DNA of 35,589 bases, from positions 1-35,589 of the IMG/VR virus record IMGVR_UViG_3300004282_000005; one strand, 5' to 3'. This DNA comes from a virus. The notes beneath the pieces were generated by a model. It saw only the letters and a list, made by a program, of their open reading frames with translations, made no database searches and had not been told where the DNA came from. Positions 1 to 8,201 of the stretch are shown here, in pieces. The position numbers and the translations under genes were made by a program. Position 1 is the first letter of the stretch. The number at the start of each line of letters is the position of its first letter.

Positions 1-338
1 GCGTGCATATATTCATAATTGGCAGGATCAAATAAGATACCGTCAGAACTCCATGTTGGTTTTTCTGTTCCTTCTGATGCCTGAATTAAATCTTTAGTTG
101 TTCCAAGGTGATCCGACCATTCAGATACTTGATTACTCCCATCATGAATAACATCATCCTGATCGTCTGCTATGTACCACGCAACAGTATGCCCATCTGA
201 AGTTAAAAATGATGGCACTTCCCCTGGCTCTTCTTCTTCAGTAACAACTCTAAACTGATGAGAAACAACACCCGTACTTATTTGACCACTTAAAGTAAAT
301 GTCAGTAATAGTCCTATGAAAATCAATAGCTTTTTCAT
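1..338 (-). CDS. Virion/tail protein with signal peptide, N-terminal part (cut by window edge)
   Basis: Reading from the ATG at 338 towards 1 gives about 112 residues without a stop; the rest lies outside the window. The protein begins MKKLLIFIGLLLTFTLSGQ, a Sec-type signal peptide with a likely cleavage after the Gly-Gln region. Residues from about 50 on contain the pattern AWYIADDQDDVIHDGSN, then VSEWSDHLG, then WSSDGILFD. This is how LamG/concanavalin-like domains begin in phage and Bacteroidota surface proteins. Its ATG overlaps the stop of the upstream gene by one base (TAATG), so the two are translationally coupled. By position at the end of the virion block it is probably a tail appendage or receptor-binding component. 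The function is inferred; no catalytic motif is visible. Confidence 0.75.
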   Translation of the reverse strand, partial: MKKLLIFIGLLLTFTLSGQISTGVVSHQFRVVTEEEEPGEVPSFLTSDGHTVAWYIADDQDDVIHDGSNQVSEWSDHLGTTKDLIQASEGTEKPTWSSDGILFDPANYEYMH

Positions 339-1441
339 TAGTCCTCAAGTCTCCCGATTAGTTCCCATCTATTCGTTCCTCTTTTAATAAGTTGCACCCA
401 TGAATGTCTCGTTTGCATAGTAACAGAATCTTTTGGACACTCAAATACAACGCCAGAAGCAGGAGTAAATTTAAGTGGTCCCGCCCCGTCTTGCTTAACT
501 ATTATCTGTGATCCTACTGGGAAAGCCACACTTGAATTAAGAGGAACTGTAAACTCTTGAAAGGTTGCATGATAACCCCTTATTGTCCGACCTGCATCAG
601 CCAATACAAAAGTGTAGGTAGTTGCTGTTATCCTTAAAGTATCGGTAACAAGTTTATTTATTTTTGTTGCAAGTCCTGTTACCCCATCATAACGTGACAT
701 ATAACCATCATCATAATTTACTGAATCAGCTAATGCCACACCGTCCTCTGCATCGCCCCTGATAGCATTCAGACTGTCTGCAATTACATCCCTCACCTCC
801 GCTGTTGTGGAATAATGTGTAAGCATATTAGCCGTATCTGATGCGCTTATTCCCGTTGCTTCGCCCAAGTCAGTTATTTTAGCATAGTGAATCAACATAT
901 TTGCTGTATCACTGATATTAAGTTTTAATCCCACTGCTACTATTTTTGCATAATGCGCTAACATTGCGGATGTATCAGATTTAGATAGTTTATATGTCAA
1001 ATTAACATCAGTAGCATATTTTGTAAGCATAGAGGCTGTATCAGATTTTAATAACCTGAGATTTAATGCAGTTATCTTAGCGTAATGTTCTAACATGGAG
1101 GCAGTATCTGCTTTATTAATATAATCTTCAAGCATTGCAGCCGTATCAGCAGGAGCTATTCCTCCAGTCTGGGCAGTCCATGATGTTACTCCATTACCAT
1201 CTGTCTTTAGAACATAATTATTTGTTCCATTGTTCGCCGGAAGTTGAAATATTGTTCCAGTACCAGCAATAGAAGGAACTCTTAAAACAGCAGTCCCACT
1301 TGTTATGCCATAAAGAGTTATTGAACCAGTAGAAACAGCTACTTTCCCTATATAAAAAGGATAAGTATATCTATTTTGGTTTTGTGCTATACATATTACT
1401 GTAATAAAAAGACTAATTAGTAATATAAAAAATTTTTTCAT
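338..1441 (-). CDS. Tail-fibre-like protein with signal peptide and DTAxML repeats
   Basis: The protein has 367 residues. It starts with a clear signal peptide (MKKFFILLISLFITVICIAQ, cleavage expected after AQ). Residues ~25-90 are a beta-rich head with the phrase NNYVLKTDGNGVTSWTAQ, common in fibre proteins of Bacteroidota phages. Residues ~97-225 hold six copies of the motif DT[AS]xML followed by a Tyr, spaced about 14-28 residues apart, which suggests a trimeric stalk of short repeats. The last ~100 residues form a beta domain (VPLNSSVAFPVGSQIIVKQ, ending in WELIGRLED) resembling the C-terminal domain of the fibre at 20482-21513. It is coupled to the next gene by TAATG. The fibre role is inferred from architecture. 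A signal peptide on a virion protein is unusual. Confidence 0.75.
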   Translation of the reverse strand: MKKFFILLISLFITVICIAQNQNRYTYPFYIGKVAVSTGSITLYGITSGTAVLRVPSIAGTGTIFQLPANNGTNNYVLKTDGNGVTSWTAQTGGIAPADTAAMLEDYINKADTASMLEHYAKITALNLRLLKSDTASMLTKYATDVNLTYKLSKSDTSAMLAHYAKIVAVGLKLNISDTANMLIHYAKITDLGEATGISASDTANMLTHYSTTAEVRDVIADSLNAIRGDAEDGVALADSVNYDDGYMSRYDGVTGLATKINKLVTDTLRITATTYTFVLADAGRTIRGYHATFQEFTVPLNSSVAFPVGSQIIVKQDGAGPLKFTPASGVVFECPKDSVTMQTRHSWVQLIKRGTNRWELIGRLED

Positions 1442-1456
1442 TTTAATGTTCTTATT

Positions 1457-1792
1457 TTAAGTTTGATATATGTTCTCCCAGTCTAGGTCCTCAACACCAG
1501 CATATCCAGTCACTGTTAATGTTTGATCAATATGATATGATGTCCCAACTATTCTATGTCTATATAAATTATCTGGATCTATTATAATGCTATCCTCTGA
1601 TGGATCAATATATACAATAGTCTCCCAAGTAGATCCACCATCACTAGAATATTCAAGAACATACTTACTTATTGCATAATTCATGCCTCTTCTATAGGAT
1701 GTGAGTCCACTAGTTAGTATAATCCACGTAGTTTCCTGTACTAATGATATACAAAGGCCTACTCCAATACCTATACCTATAGCTATACCCAT
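1457..1792 (-). CDS. Small virion-block protein with Gly/Ile-rich N-terminal membrane-like segment
   Basis: The protein has 111 residues. It opens with MGIAIGIGIGVGLCISLV, a Gly-Ile repeat long enough to span a membrane or to be an amyloid-like strand. The rest (~20-111) is predicted beta-rich, with YVLEYSSDGGSTWETIVYI reminiscent of a fibronectin-III or BNR-like strand pair. It lies between the spike-base gene and the repeat fibre, 13-15 bases from each, in the unit driven by the promoter at 2146-2214. No family is recognised with confidence. A minor tail or appendage protein is the likeliest reading. Confidence 0.65.
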   Translation of the reverse strand: MGIAIGIGIGVGLCISLVQETTWIILTSGLTSYRRGMNYAISKYVLEYSSDGGSTWETIVYIDPSEDSIIIDPDNLYRHRIVGTSYHIDQTLTVTGYAGVEDLDWENIYQT

Positions 1793-1805
1793 GATTTATT
1801 AATTA

Positions 1806-2126
1806 CTAAAAACAAATAACTATATCAGTAGCACTAGTCCCATTCCCTATATCTCCAACCCTAACAACATAAATTGGTAAGAATGAACCAGACGGTATAT
1901 TTTTAAATACTACATAACTAGTTGGATCTGATGTTTTAGCGTCAGGGTTATCTGCTGGTATAACAGCCACATCGCCACCAACGCCAATATACAATAATCC
2001 CTTGGGATATATAATCTCACTTGCTATTGTAACAGCCGAAGCTTTAGCAGGTTGGAAATTAACACCCAATCCATTAGCCCCAGTTACAGAAATCGGTCCT
2101 TCTACTTTAACTATTCTATCTGCCAT
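1806..2126 (-). CDS. Spike-base-like small virion protein
   Basis: The protein has 106 residues from the ATG at 2126. A longer reading from a TTG at 2156 exists but overlaps the -7 box of the promoter just upstream, so the ATG is the real start. The middle and end match the pattern of the phage spike base protein family (RCAP_Rcc01079 type): KGLLYIGVGGDVAVIPAD, then VVFKNIPSG, LPIYVVRV, and a C-terminal GTSATDIVICF. Members are short beta proteins found near tail or spike genes. Here it is the first gene of the leftmost unit, followed by the two signal-peptide-bearing appendage proteins. Family recognition is from memory of the pattern; attachment to the virion is inferred. Confidence 0.7.
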   Translation of the reverse strand: MADRIVKVEGPISVTGANGLGVNFQPAKASAVTIASEIIYPKGLLYIGVGGDVAVIPADNPDAKTSDPTSYVVFKNIPSGSFLPIYVVRVGDIGNGTSATDIVICF

Positions 2127-2145
2127 TTTCGTAAATTTATTTTTG

Positions 2146-2214
2146 CAAAGATACAAAATAATATTTTTATAACAAAATAATTTATAATATATTTCGCGTC
2201 TTTATAGTCTTAAC
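2146..2214 (-). promoter_or_regulatory. Minus-strand Bacteroidota-type promoter with upstream element
   Basis: On the minus strand the -7 box TATCTTTG occupies 2153-2146 and the -33 TTTG occupies 2176-2173, with a 19-base spacer. Further upstream GTTAAGACTATAAAG occupies 2214-2200, exactly 54 bases from the -7 box, as at three other promoters in the window. The start site should fall about 5-8 bases below 2146, giving a short leader before the ATG at 2126. It drives the spike-base/appendage unit. Confidence 0.8.
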
Positions 2215-2240
2215 ATTAAAGTAATCTAAAATAAAATAAT

Positions 2241-2266
2241 AAAAAAAGGGAGATCAAACTCCCTTT
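2241..2266 (-). terminator. Rho-independent terminator after the 2287-2856 gene
   Basis: An 8-base-pair hairpin (AAAGGGAG at 2245-2252, CTCCCTTT at 2259-2266, 6-base loop) is followed on the minus strand by a run of T at 2244-2241. It lies just after the stop of the 189-residue virion gene and just before the next promoter, so it closes the capsid/neck transcription unit. Confidence 0.75.
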
Positions 2267-2286
2267 ATATTAATTATCAGTACATA

Positions 2287-2856
2287 TTATGCTAATGTGC
2301 ACCCAGAATTTTCGATACATCTCCATCCTAGATTTTGCATTGCTATTAATATAACATAATCACCAGCATCACCAAGAGTAATAGTTGCAAGACCAGCGCT
2401 ACCAGAAACAGTAATAACGGAATCACTACCACCATCTACGGCCAATAGTATTTTCTTTAATACCCCTGGCAATGAAGATGCGGCTAACGTAGTCGCATTA
2501 GCACCACCAGCTCCTGTTGTTATAGCTGTTAGGTATGTCGCAGTATTAATAGCTGTATTAGGACCAGCAGCTGTAGTAGTGAGATCCTGTTGAATAGCCT
2601 GATTTATATACGGGACCTCAAATGATGTCATGGCCCAATGGCGTAAACCACCATCAAGATGCTGAACACCATCAACAATAACACCAGCATCCGTTGTTAC
2701 TTCAGCTATAGTGTCAGTCTTAATGGAGGTATCAGACGGTCTTAATGCGTCTAAATCGTCTTTTAGTTTATTATAATCGGCAGCAACAACAAGTTTTTGA
2801 GTCATCTTATTCGGCTCCATAGACGTGTTGAGCGTCGTCATTTTTGTAGATTTCAT
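2287..2856 (-). CDS. Virion structural protein, beta-rich C-terminal domain
   Basis: The protein has 189 residues. The N-terminal third is polar and helical (MTQKLVVAADYNKLKDDL). Residues ~110-189 are a small beta domain containing AASSLPGVLKKILLAVDGG, VITVSGSAGLATITLGDAG and a terminal WRCIENSGCTL, a pattern frequent in decoration or fibre-base proteins of tailed phages. It is the last gene before a terminator and follows the 409-residue structural gene after a second hairpin. No exact family is recognised. A capsid-decoration or neck/tail role is inferred from position and composition. Confidence 0.65.
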   Translation of the reverse strand: MKSTKMTTLNTSMEPNKMTQKLVVAADYNKLKDDLDALRPSDTSIKTDTIAEVTTDAGVIVDGVQHLDGGLRHWAMTSFEVPYINQAIQQDLTTTAAGPNTAINTATYLTAITTGAGGANATTLAASSLPGVLKKILLAVDGGSDSVITVSGSAGLATITLGDAGDYVILIAMQNLGWRCIENSGCTLA

Positions 2857-2873
2857 TCTTATAAAGTTTAAGT

Positions 2874-2895
2874 AAAGGGAGATTTCTCTCCCTTT
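2874..2895 (-). terminator. Intergenic hairpin, possible weak terminator or processing site
   Basis: A perfect 9-base-pair stem (AAAGGGAGA at 2874-2882, TCTCCCTTT at 2887-2895) with a 4-base loop sits between the 409- and 189-residue genes. No T run follows on the minus strand, so it may only attenuate transcription or protect the 3' end of the upstream message. Its stem closely resembles the terminator at 2245-2266, so the 189-residue gene lies between two near-identical hairpins. Confidence 0.55.
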
Positions 2896-2900
2896 TATTA

Positions 2901-4130
2901 TTAGAAACCAAATACAGTAGCTACGTTAGCATCAGCAGCAGCTATAGTCACAATCATAAGAGTTGTGTATGAATCTGCTGTTCCACCAATCGTTTCAGTA
3001 CTATTGTCTTTAAATCTAAGGCTATGTATATAAGTATATGTATCAGCACTTGAGGCATTAGAAGTGAAACTAACTGGCCATTCTGCTATCCTATAAGCCT
3101 CACGTCTATTATTCTGGAGCTCCCAGTCAAGTTGTGCGACTTGCTTGTATGTACCCTCACCTACCTTAGCCTGTGTGTCAAGTCTAACTTCAGTAGTACT
3201 GAAATCAGGAGAAACACCAACTGTGAAGAAGATAAGGTTAATACCATATTTACCAAGCTCAAAAGGAGCATCTGTATCATTTCCCGTGAATACTAAGCCC
3301 CATTTAGTAGTAGCAGCTTCAGCGTTAGCCTTACGGATAACTGTAGCATCAAATGTACCTTCTACATATGTGCCAGAAGCATTAGTAACGGGTCTATCAA
3401 GCTCTATAAGGTCAGTACTGTCGTGAGCCAAAGTTGTTTTAACAACACGATATACAGGAGATGCAACAGTAGGAGCTACACCAGCAGCGCCAAGTCTAAT
3501 GCAATCACCGATAACAGGTACTTCGTTTGTGCTATAGTCTGAGTCAGTTTTAAAGGTAAGATACTTGCTTCCTTTGACAACATAAACGTCATCATCAAAA
3601 CAGTCACCATTAACTTGAGCATAACTACATACAGCCTTAACAACCACTCTAGGGAATGCATCCTTAGCAAGGTTAGCGGCCAAATTATCTGCAAGACCTA
3701 TAGCAATATTGTAATTAGTGGCGGTTGCCCCAGCTACATATGAACCATATTTATACAGACGTTTATTACCAACCATCTTGGTAAGATCCCTAAATCCTAG
3801 GGTTACGAGATAATTACCTAAATTTGTAGGTACTATATCGCCATCAGTTCCATTATAACCTATACTTGATACTTGTGGAGTCAATGCAGCTACGGCTCTT
3901 TTGCTTTTGCTGATAAGATTAGACCAAGTAAACATAGGAGATTTTACTACTTTACCAGCAGCATTCATGTACAACACTTCAAACTGATCACCAGCTACGA
4001 GAGCTGAAGCATCACAGAGTTGTTCACCGATTCTACGTACACCCATATACCTAGCAGTAGCAGGAGCGGCAGTCGTGGCCAGAGCTGCTATATCTACAAA
4101 TAAATAGGTAACATCTTTTTGTGCAATCAT
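2901..4130 (-). CDS. Virion structural protein (409 aa)
   Basis: The protein has 409 residues, rich in Ala, Thr, Val and Gly and largely beta, with no signal peptide or enzyme motif. Recognisable stretches include GYNGTDGDIVPTNLGNYLV and LRFKDNSTETIGGTADSY. It lies four genes downstream of the major capsid gene and is followed by a hairpin, as expected for a well-expressed virion component. It could be a tail-tube, sheath-like or auxiliary capsid protein; the sequence does not decide. Structural role is inferred from location and composition. Confidence 0.7.
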   Translation of the reverse strand: MIAQKDVTYLFVDIAALATTAAPATARYMGVRRIGEQLCDASALVAGDQFEVLYMNAAGKVVKSPMFTWSNLISKSKRAVAALTPQVSSIGYNGTDGDIVPTNLGNYLVTLGFRDLTKMVGNKRLYKYGSYVAGATATNYNIAIGLADNLAANLAKDAFPRVVVKAVCSYAQVNGDCFDDDVYVVKGSKYLTFKTDSDYSTNEVPVIGDCIRLGAAGVAPTVASPVYRVVKTTLAHDSTDLIELDRPVTNASGTYVEGTFDATVIRKANAEAATTKWGLVFTGNDTDAPFELGKYGINLIFFTVGVSPDFSTTEVRLDTQAKVGEGTYKQVAQLDWELQNNRREAYRIAEWPVSFTSNASSADTYTYIHSLRFKDNSTETIGGTADSYTTLMIVTIAAADANVATVFGF

Positions 4131-4160
4131 TGTTTTTTGTTTTTAAAATTAATATTCAAT

Positions 4161-4889
4161 TTAGTTCTCATCAAATTTCTTTTCTGCGGCAGAGATCTCA
4201 TAACCACCATCCTCAAGAGAGGATTTGATTATTTTTATAGATTCGCCAATTATTTCATCCTGGAATGATTCATCTACTATCTCGCAATCAACCTGGCTTC
4301 CAGGAGTACCAACGTTAACTACTATATTCTCTGGATACTTAAGATATGAAATAATATAATCAGCTATAACATATGGATAGGGATATATTATCTCAACAGA
4401 CGGACTTCCACTTTCTAATTTAGAATCCATCCTCCAAACCATCTCTTCATATGGCTTCTTGTATCTATTCTTATAATTCTTTAAATAATAATCATAAGAG
4501 ATAGGAAGTACAAGAATAGGACCAGTCGTTACAGCAGTCCAGAAGTTAGTTATATATACTTGCTCTTCTAATAACCTACCAACAGTTACCGGTAATGTAA
4601 AAAACATCCCAGTTAATAAGTTAGTAACGCTATGAGAATAATCTGTTATAGTAGGATCAACAGTTGGTATAATACCCCCCTCTAAATAACTAGCCCCATA
4701 AACCAATGGAGAGAGAATCCTCTTTACCTTTTCGTTAGTGTCAAATAACTTAGCATAATCCCTAAATACTCTACGTTGCGCTCTGTTAATAATGGAGCTT
4801 ATCTGAGTATCATTATATCCAGGAGCAGCTCCCGCATAGAGACTATCTACGCCAACAAGAATATTATACCTAAGTGTGTTCGCTGTCAT
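4161..4889 (-). CDS. Head-tail connector/neck-like protein
   Basis: The protein has 242 residues. The N terminus (~25-65) is helical with GYNDTQISSIINRAQRRVF, resembling the adaptor proteins that dock beneath the portal. The centre has beta segments (ILVLPISYDYYLKNYKNRY) and a conserved-looking SVEIIYPYPYVIADYIISY. The C terminus is acidic and helical (DEIIGESIKIIKSSLEDGG). Its ATG overlaps the stop of the 282-residue gene (TAATG). In crAss-like phages one or more ring/adaptor genes sit at this place after the capsid gene. The assignment is from position and helix pattern, not from a certain family match. Confidence 0.6.
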   Translation of the reverse strand: MTANTLRYNILVGVDSLYAGAAPGYNDTQISSIINRAQRRVFRDYAKLFDTNEKVKRILSPLVYGASYLEGGIIPTVDPTITDYSHSVTNLLTGMFFTLPVTVGRLLEEQVYITNFWTAVTTGPILVLPISYDYYLKNYKNRYKKPYEEMVWRMDSKLESGSPSVEIIYPYPYVIADYIISYLKYPENIVVNVGTPGSQVDCEIVDESFQDEIIGESIKIIKSSLEDGGYEISAAEKKFDEN

Positions 4890-5737
4890 TATTTCTTATT
4901 ATTCTTAACCCTATCTTCAACAAGTAATTTAGACTGTTGATTCTTAGGATTATTAAAATATTCAATAGCTTGCGTCAAATCATATCCTATAACATCTCCT
5001 GACCTAAGTTTATATGTGCTACCCTCTATAAAGACCTCTCCAAGTTCTAACGCATCCATAACAAATACCTTCACATCGAAATCTTTATCACTAGCAACCT
5101 TTATAAACTCATCTATATTAGGCTGTCCAGGAACTTTAGCCCTCTGCTCTATAATCTTTACAAGCTCAGACTTAAGCCATTTAGTACTACCATCAGGTGG
5201 AATCTTCTTCCCAAGTAACCTAAGTACGTTAGCCATTCTCGTGCTAGACTTACTTATATTAGCAAAGAGCTTAGAGGCCTCTTCAAACCTATCAGATATT
5301 TTAACGTTAGCATCCAACTCTTCATCTTCACTAACGATATAGAACGTATGTTGAAGTACGTTTATCATATTCTTGCTATTGGCTACAGTATTCGATACTT
5401 TTAAAACTCTATAAGCAAGATTATCTTCTATATTTGATAAGTCTAAAGTCTTCCCTTTCTTATCAAGAATGACCCTAAAGTCCTTCCAGAAACTCTTTTC
5501 TTTATTTTGAAATGATAGATCTCCTTTATTAAGACCCATCTTATCTTCAAACCATCGTTGTTCTTCTTCTGTTAAAATAGGAACCAATCTATCGTATTGA
5601 TTCGTTGGGCATTGGAATATCTGCTTACAACCAGTGTATAATGTACTACCATCGCTGTCTTTTGAAAATCCTGTCCTATATTTCTGTACTACTTTAACAT
5701 TAATTTTTTTATTCTCTAAAAAATTTACATCTTCCAT
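4889..5737 (-). CDS. Conserved phage structural-block protein (282 aa)
   Basis: The protein has 282 residues. It is soluble and charged, with no signal or transmembrane segment. Residues ~50-90 read LVPILTEEEQRWFEDKMG and then FWKDFRVIL. The C terminus (~235-280) has GEVFIEGSTYKLRSGDVIGY followed by AIEYFNNPKNQ. Proteins with this N- and C-terminal layout occur next to the capsid gene in other large phages, where their role is unclear. The gene would directly follow the capsid gene if the HNH endonuclease were removed, which suggests the two were once adjacent. No function is assigned. Confidence 0.65.
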   Translation of the reverse strand: MEDVNFLENKKINVKVVQKYRTGFSKDSDGSTLYTGCKQIFQCPTNQYDRLVPILTEEEQRWFEDKMGLNKGDLSFQNKEKSFWKDFRVILDKKGKTLDLSNIEDNLAYRVLKVSNTVANSKNMINVLQHTFYIVSEDEELDANVKISDRFEEASKLFANISKSSTRMANVLRLLGKKIPPDGSTKWLKSELVKIIEQRAKVPGQPNIDEFIKVASDKDFDVKVFVMDALELGEVFIEGSTYKLRSGDVIGYDLTQAIEYFNNPKNQQSKLLVEDRVKNNKK

Positions 5738-5779
5738 TTTAACTCCGTTATTTAATTATTACTCTTCTCCTAGTTTATC

Positions 5780-6592
5780 TTATTTGTTTATTTTATTTGC
5801 TTTAGTAAGGTTTTCTTCTGCCCATAATGGTTGTAGATTTTCTAATCTTGATAATCTAATCCCATCTTCTAGATCTTTTGCAGATGATATTGGAATAATG
5901 TGATCAATATGCCACTCCCCATAATTATCCCAATTCATCCCCTCTTTAAATTGTTTTTCAATATGTTGTTTTAATTCTAGTGGTGAATAACCAAGAATTT
6001 CGTTTGTTGTTATATTTTTATTAATACTTATTACATTAAACATTCTCCTAACCATTCCCCTACAAATTTGTCCTAATCTATATACATCACTATTTTTGTA
6101 TCTCTTTCTTGTATAACTATTAATTCTTTCTGAATTATTTTTCCTATATTCTTTTTGTTTATTATATATTATTACCTTATTCTTTTCTATATATTCTTTG
6201 TGCTTTATTTTAATCTTTTCTAAATTATCCTGTCTGTATTTTCTTTGTTTGGCAAGAATTATTTCTCTATTTTCCTTATAGCTCCTAATCTTTGATTCTC
6301 TTATGGAATTTTGATGAGACGCTCTGTATTCTGCCGCTTTACTAATCAATTTCTCATGATTATTTTTATACCTTTCGGCATCTCTTTGTCTGTAATATTC
6401 TAAGTTATTTTTTCTTTTATTATTAGCGCATTCTCTACAAATTGCACAATGACCATCAGGTATTTTTGAATTTAAATTAAAATTATTAAATTCTTTTGCT
6501 TGCTTACATTTACTACACCATTTGAATCCCAGCTCAAGCAAATAACTTCTTTCTTTATTCGTAATCTTCTTCCCTTTAATTTGAAATTCCAT
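5780..6592 (-). CDS. HNH endonuclease, probably homing, with N-terminal zinc knuckle
   Basis: The protein has about 270 residues from the ATG at 6592. A GTG at 6637 lies within a few bases of the promoter and would start before the transcript does. Residues ~26-56 hold CSKCKQAKEF and CAICREC, a zinc-knuckle common at the front of phage HNH enzymes. Residues ~60-165 are a basic helical linker of repeated [KR]EYR-type units (DNA-binding arm). The nuclease core near the end reads WHIDHIIPISSAKDLEDG then LENLQPLWAEEN, giving the HNH catalytic pattern. It interrupts the capsid operon between the major capsid gene and its former neighbour, is more AT-rich than them, and carries its own promoter. 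Free-standing homing activity is inferred. Confidence 0.88.
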   Translation of the reverse strand: MEFQIKGKKITNKERSYLLELGFKWCSKCKQAKEFNNFNLNSKIPDGHCAICRECANNKRKNNLEYYRQRDAERYKNNHEKLISKAAEYRASHQNSIRESKIRSYKENREIILAKQRKYRQDNLEKIKIKHKEYIEKNKVIIYNKQKEYRKNNSERINSYTRKRYKNSDVYRLGQICRGMVRRMFNVISINKNITTNEILGYSPLELKQHIEKQFKEGMNWDNYGEWHIDHIIPISSAKDLEDGIRLSRLENLQPLWAEENLTKANKINK

Positions 6593-6609
6593 AATCTTAA
6601 TCTTAAATT

Positions 6610-6640
6610 GTAGTGTGGAAGAACTATTCAACCACACTAC
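6610..6640 (-). promoter_or_regulatory. 9-bp inverted repeat at the start site of the HNH gene
   Basis: GTAGTGTGG at 6610-6618 and CCACACTAC at 6632-6640 are perfect inverted copies separated by 13 bases, with a further GAA/TTC pairing inside the loop. The right half abuts the -7 box and the element covers the expected transcription start. It could be an operator for self-repression or a 5' hairpin that shields the leader. No T run follows, so it is not a standard terminator. Confidence 0.65.
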
Positions 6641-6671
6641 AAAGATAAGTATTATTTATGACATTACCAAA
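6640..6671 (-). promoter_or_regulatory. Promoter of the HNH endonuclease gene
   Basis: On the minus strand TATCTTTG lies at 6647-6640 and TTTG at 6671-6668, spacer 20 bases. It sits between the stop of the major capsid gene and the HNH ATG. Unlike the four virion promoters it has no GTTAAG-type element 54 bases upstream; that position is inside the capsid gene. Confidence 0.8.
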
Positions 6672-6687
6672 TAAATGGTAAGAAATC

Positions 6688-8178
6688 TTATGCTAATGCG
6701 CTAGGAATCCACTCTCCCATCCTCATGGGGTTGCGGACCATAATGCCAAGCCAGTCTGCTTTATGAATCTCATATCCATCAACAGGGGTAACCATTACTT
6801 TCGGTTTACCTTTTCCACCTGTTGAGAAAGGATCACGAAGACCTGGGATATACCCATGCTCTTCAGGCTGTCCTTTAATTCTAACCTGTTGGATATTCGG
6901 ATGTGCACCAGCTGTACCAAAGTCCATGATAGTCAACCTACGTGATTCCCATGTACCTCCTTCAGGATGCATCAGTTTATTTCTGGTCTCATTATCATAG
7001 TCAGGAATATGAATGAAATCAAATTCCACGCCATTGATGTCGGCCATGCTGATGTACTGAGGTTTGGTATATCTAGCTTTCGGTCCACCAGTAAGTGCGT
7101 CAACCCTGTTATAGGTGATAGCAGCTGCACCAGCGTAAGCTTCGATAGCCGCGCTAATCATCGCTAATCCATATTCACCAGTACCAATGACAAACTTCCT
7201 ACGGTCTTCTGGTAATTTACCAACAGACAGTCCGAGAGCATATCTTACAAGGTTCTGGATATTGAATGAATTGTAGAAAAACATGTTTGCAGGGGCAATC
7301 TGCTCACGAAGACCAAGACCAGCTTTTATTTCAAAGCCACTCGATCCAAACTGATTGTAATTGCCATCTGCTGTTTTGTTACCAGTTCCATAAAACAAAA
7401 GGCGAGCCTTCTCTCTACGGAATGATTTCATAAATTCCCAGTCCAACTTGTTAAGCCAGCTAGTGTGCTGTACGCCATCCTGATCAGCAAATGTGAATGC
7501 AAGAGGGTTATTAGCACCTTTAAGAATCATGTTACCAGGAACAGTGTGTTTCTTTCTAAGCATTGAAAGACGGTTACTCATCTTGAACGGTGAGGTAAAA
7601 CTAATGTCAGAAGCGTCTTTCGACAGAGTCTGCTCACTAATTGAATACTCAACACTCCACAGAGTACCAGCGATCAATTCTTCGTAAGGTATAAATGCAT
7701 CAACGTTTCCTGTAAACAATTCGCATTCATAAAGGAAACCAGTACTAAACGGTTCACCTTCTTTTTTAATCCTTACCTTATATAGGTCTGGTTTGTTACC
7801 AACTATTACGTTTGTCACGAAAAATAGCTTCTCGGGGAACAACATATAGAAGGTAGTTCCATTCTTACCAACCTGATCATTAGCTGTGATAGCCGTGAGG
7901 GTCGGAGTAGCTTCTTTAACAAAGCATCCAGTAAGTGGAATATTCTTCTCATCTGATCCCTGTAACATCCATTCGTACTCCCTATCATCCTCGATCTCAA
8001 ATGTCGGGTATTTGTTAAGGAGAGTAAGCATATCGTCTGCAAGGTTAACTTCATACAACCTCTCAATATACTGAGATATCTGGATAGGCTTCTCCTGAAA
8101 GAGCTGTCCTAGGTTGTTTTCGGTAACCAAGCCAGAGAAATCTTTAGGTTCATAAACTTGATTTGGAAAAACTTTCAT
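6688..8178 (-). CDS. Major capsid protein
   Basis: The protein has 496 residues, the usual size of crAss-like major capsid proteins, and directly follows the acidic scaffold-like gene in a TerL-portal-scaffold-capsid order. It has no signal or membrane segment and is mixed alpha/beta, as expected of an HK97-type fold. Distinctive stretches are YPTFEIEDDREYEWMLQGSD in the N-terminal arm, LNKLDWEFMKSFRREKARLL in the long-helix region, and HPNIQQVRIKGQPEEHGYIP near the C terminus. It is cotranscribed with the scaffold from the promoter at 9426. The HNH gene has inserted just behind it. Identity is inferred from size, context and pattern; the fold is not proven by the sequence alone. Confidence 0.82.
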   Translation of the reverse strand: MKVFPNQVYEPKDFSGLVTENNLGQLFQEKPIQISQYIERLYEVNLADDMLTLLNKYPTFEIEDDREYEWMLQGSDEKNIPLTGCFVKEATPTLTAITANDQVGKNGTTFYMLFPEKLFFVTNVIVGNKPDLYKVRIKKEGEPFSTGFLYECELFTGNVDAFIPYEELIAGTLWSVEYSISEQTLSKDASDISFTSPFKMSNRLSMLRKKHTVPGNMILKGANNPLAFTFADQDGVQHTSWLNKLDWEFMKSFRREKARLLFYGTGNKTADGNYNQFGSSGFEIKAGLGLREQIAPANMFFYNSFNIQNLVRYALGLSVGKLPEDRRKFVIGTGEYGLAMISAAIEAYAGAAAITYNRVDALTGGPKARYTKPQYISMADINGVEFDFIHIPDYDNETRNKLMHPEGGTWESRRLTIMDFGTAGAHPNIQQVRIKGQPEEHGYIPGLRDPFSTGGKGKPKVMVTPVDGYEIHKADWLGIMVRNPMRMGEWIPSALA

Positions 8179-8201
8179 TTTAATATAGTATTAATTGTGT
8201 G

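Noticed and set aside
2874-2895. Full terminator between the 409- and 189-residue genes
   Set aside because: The stem is strong but lacks a following T run, so it is listed only as a weak or processing hairpin.
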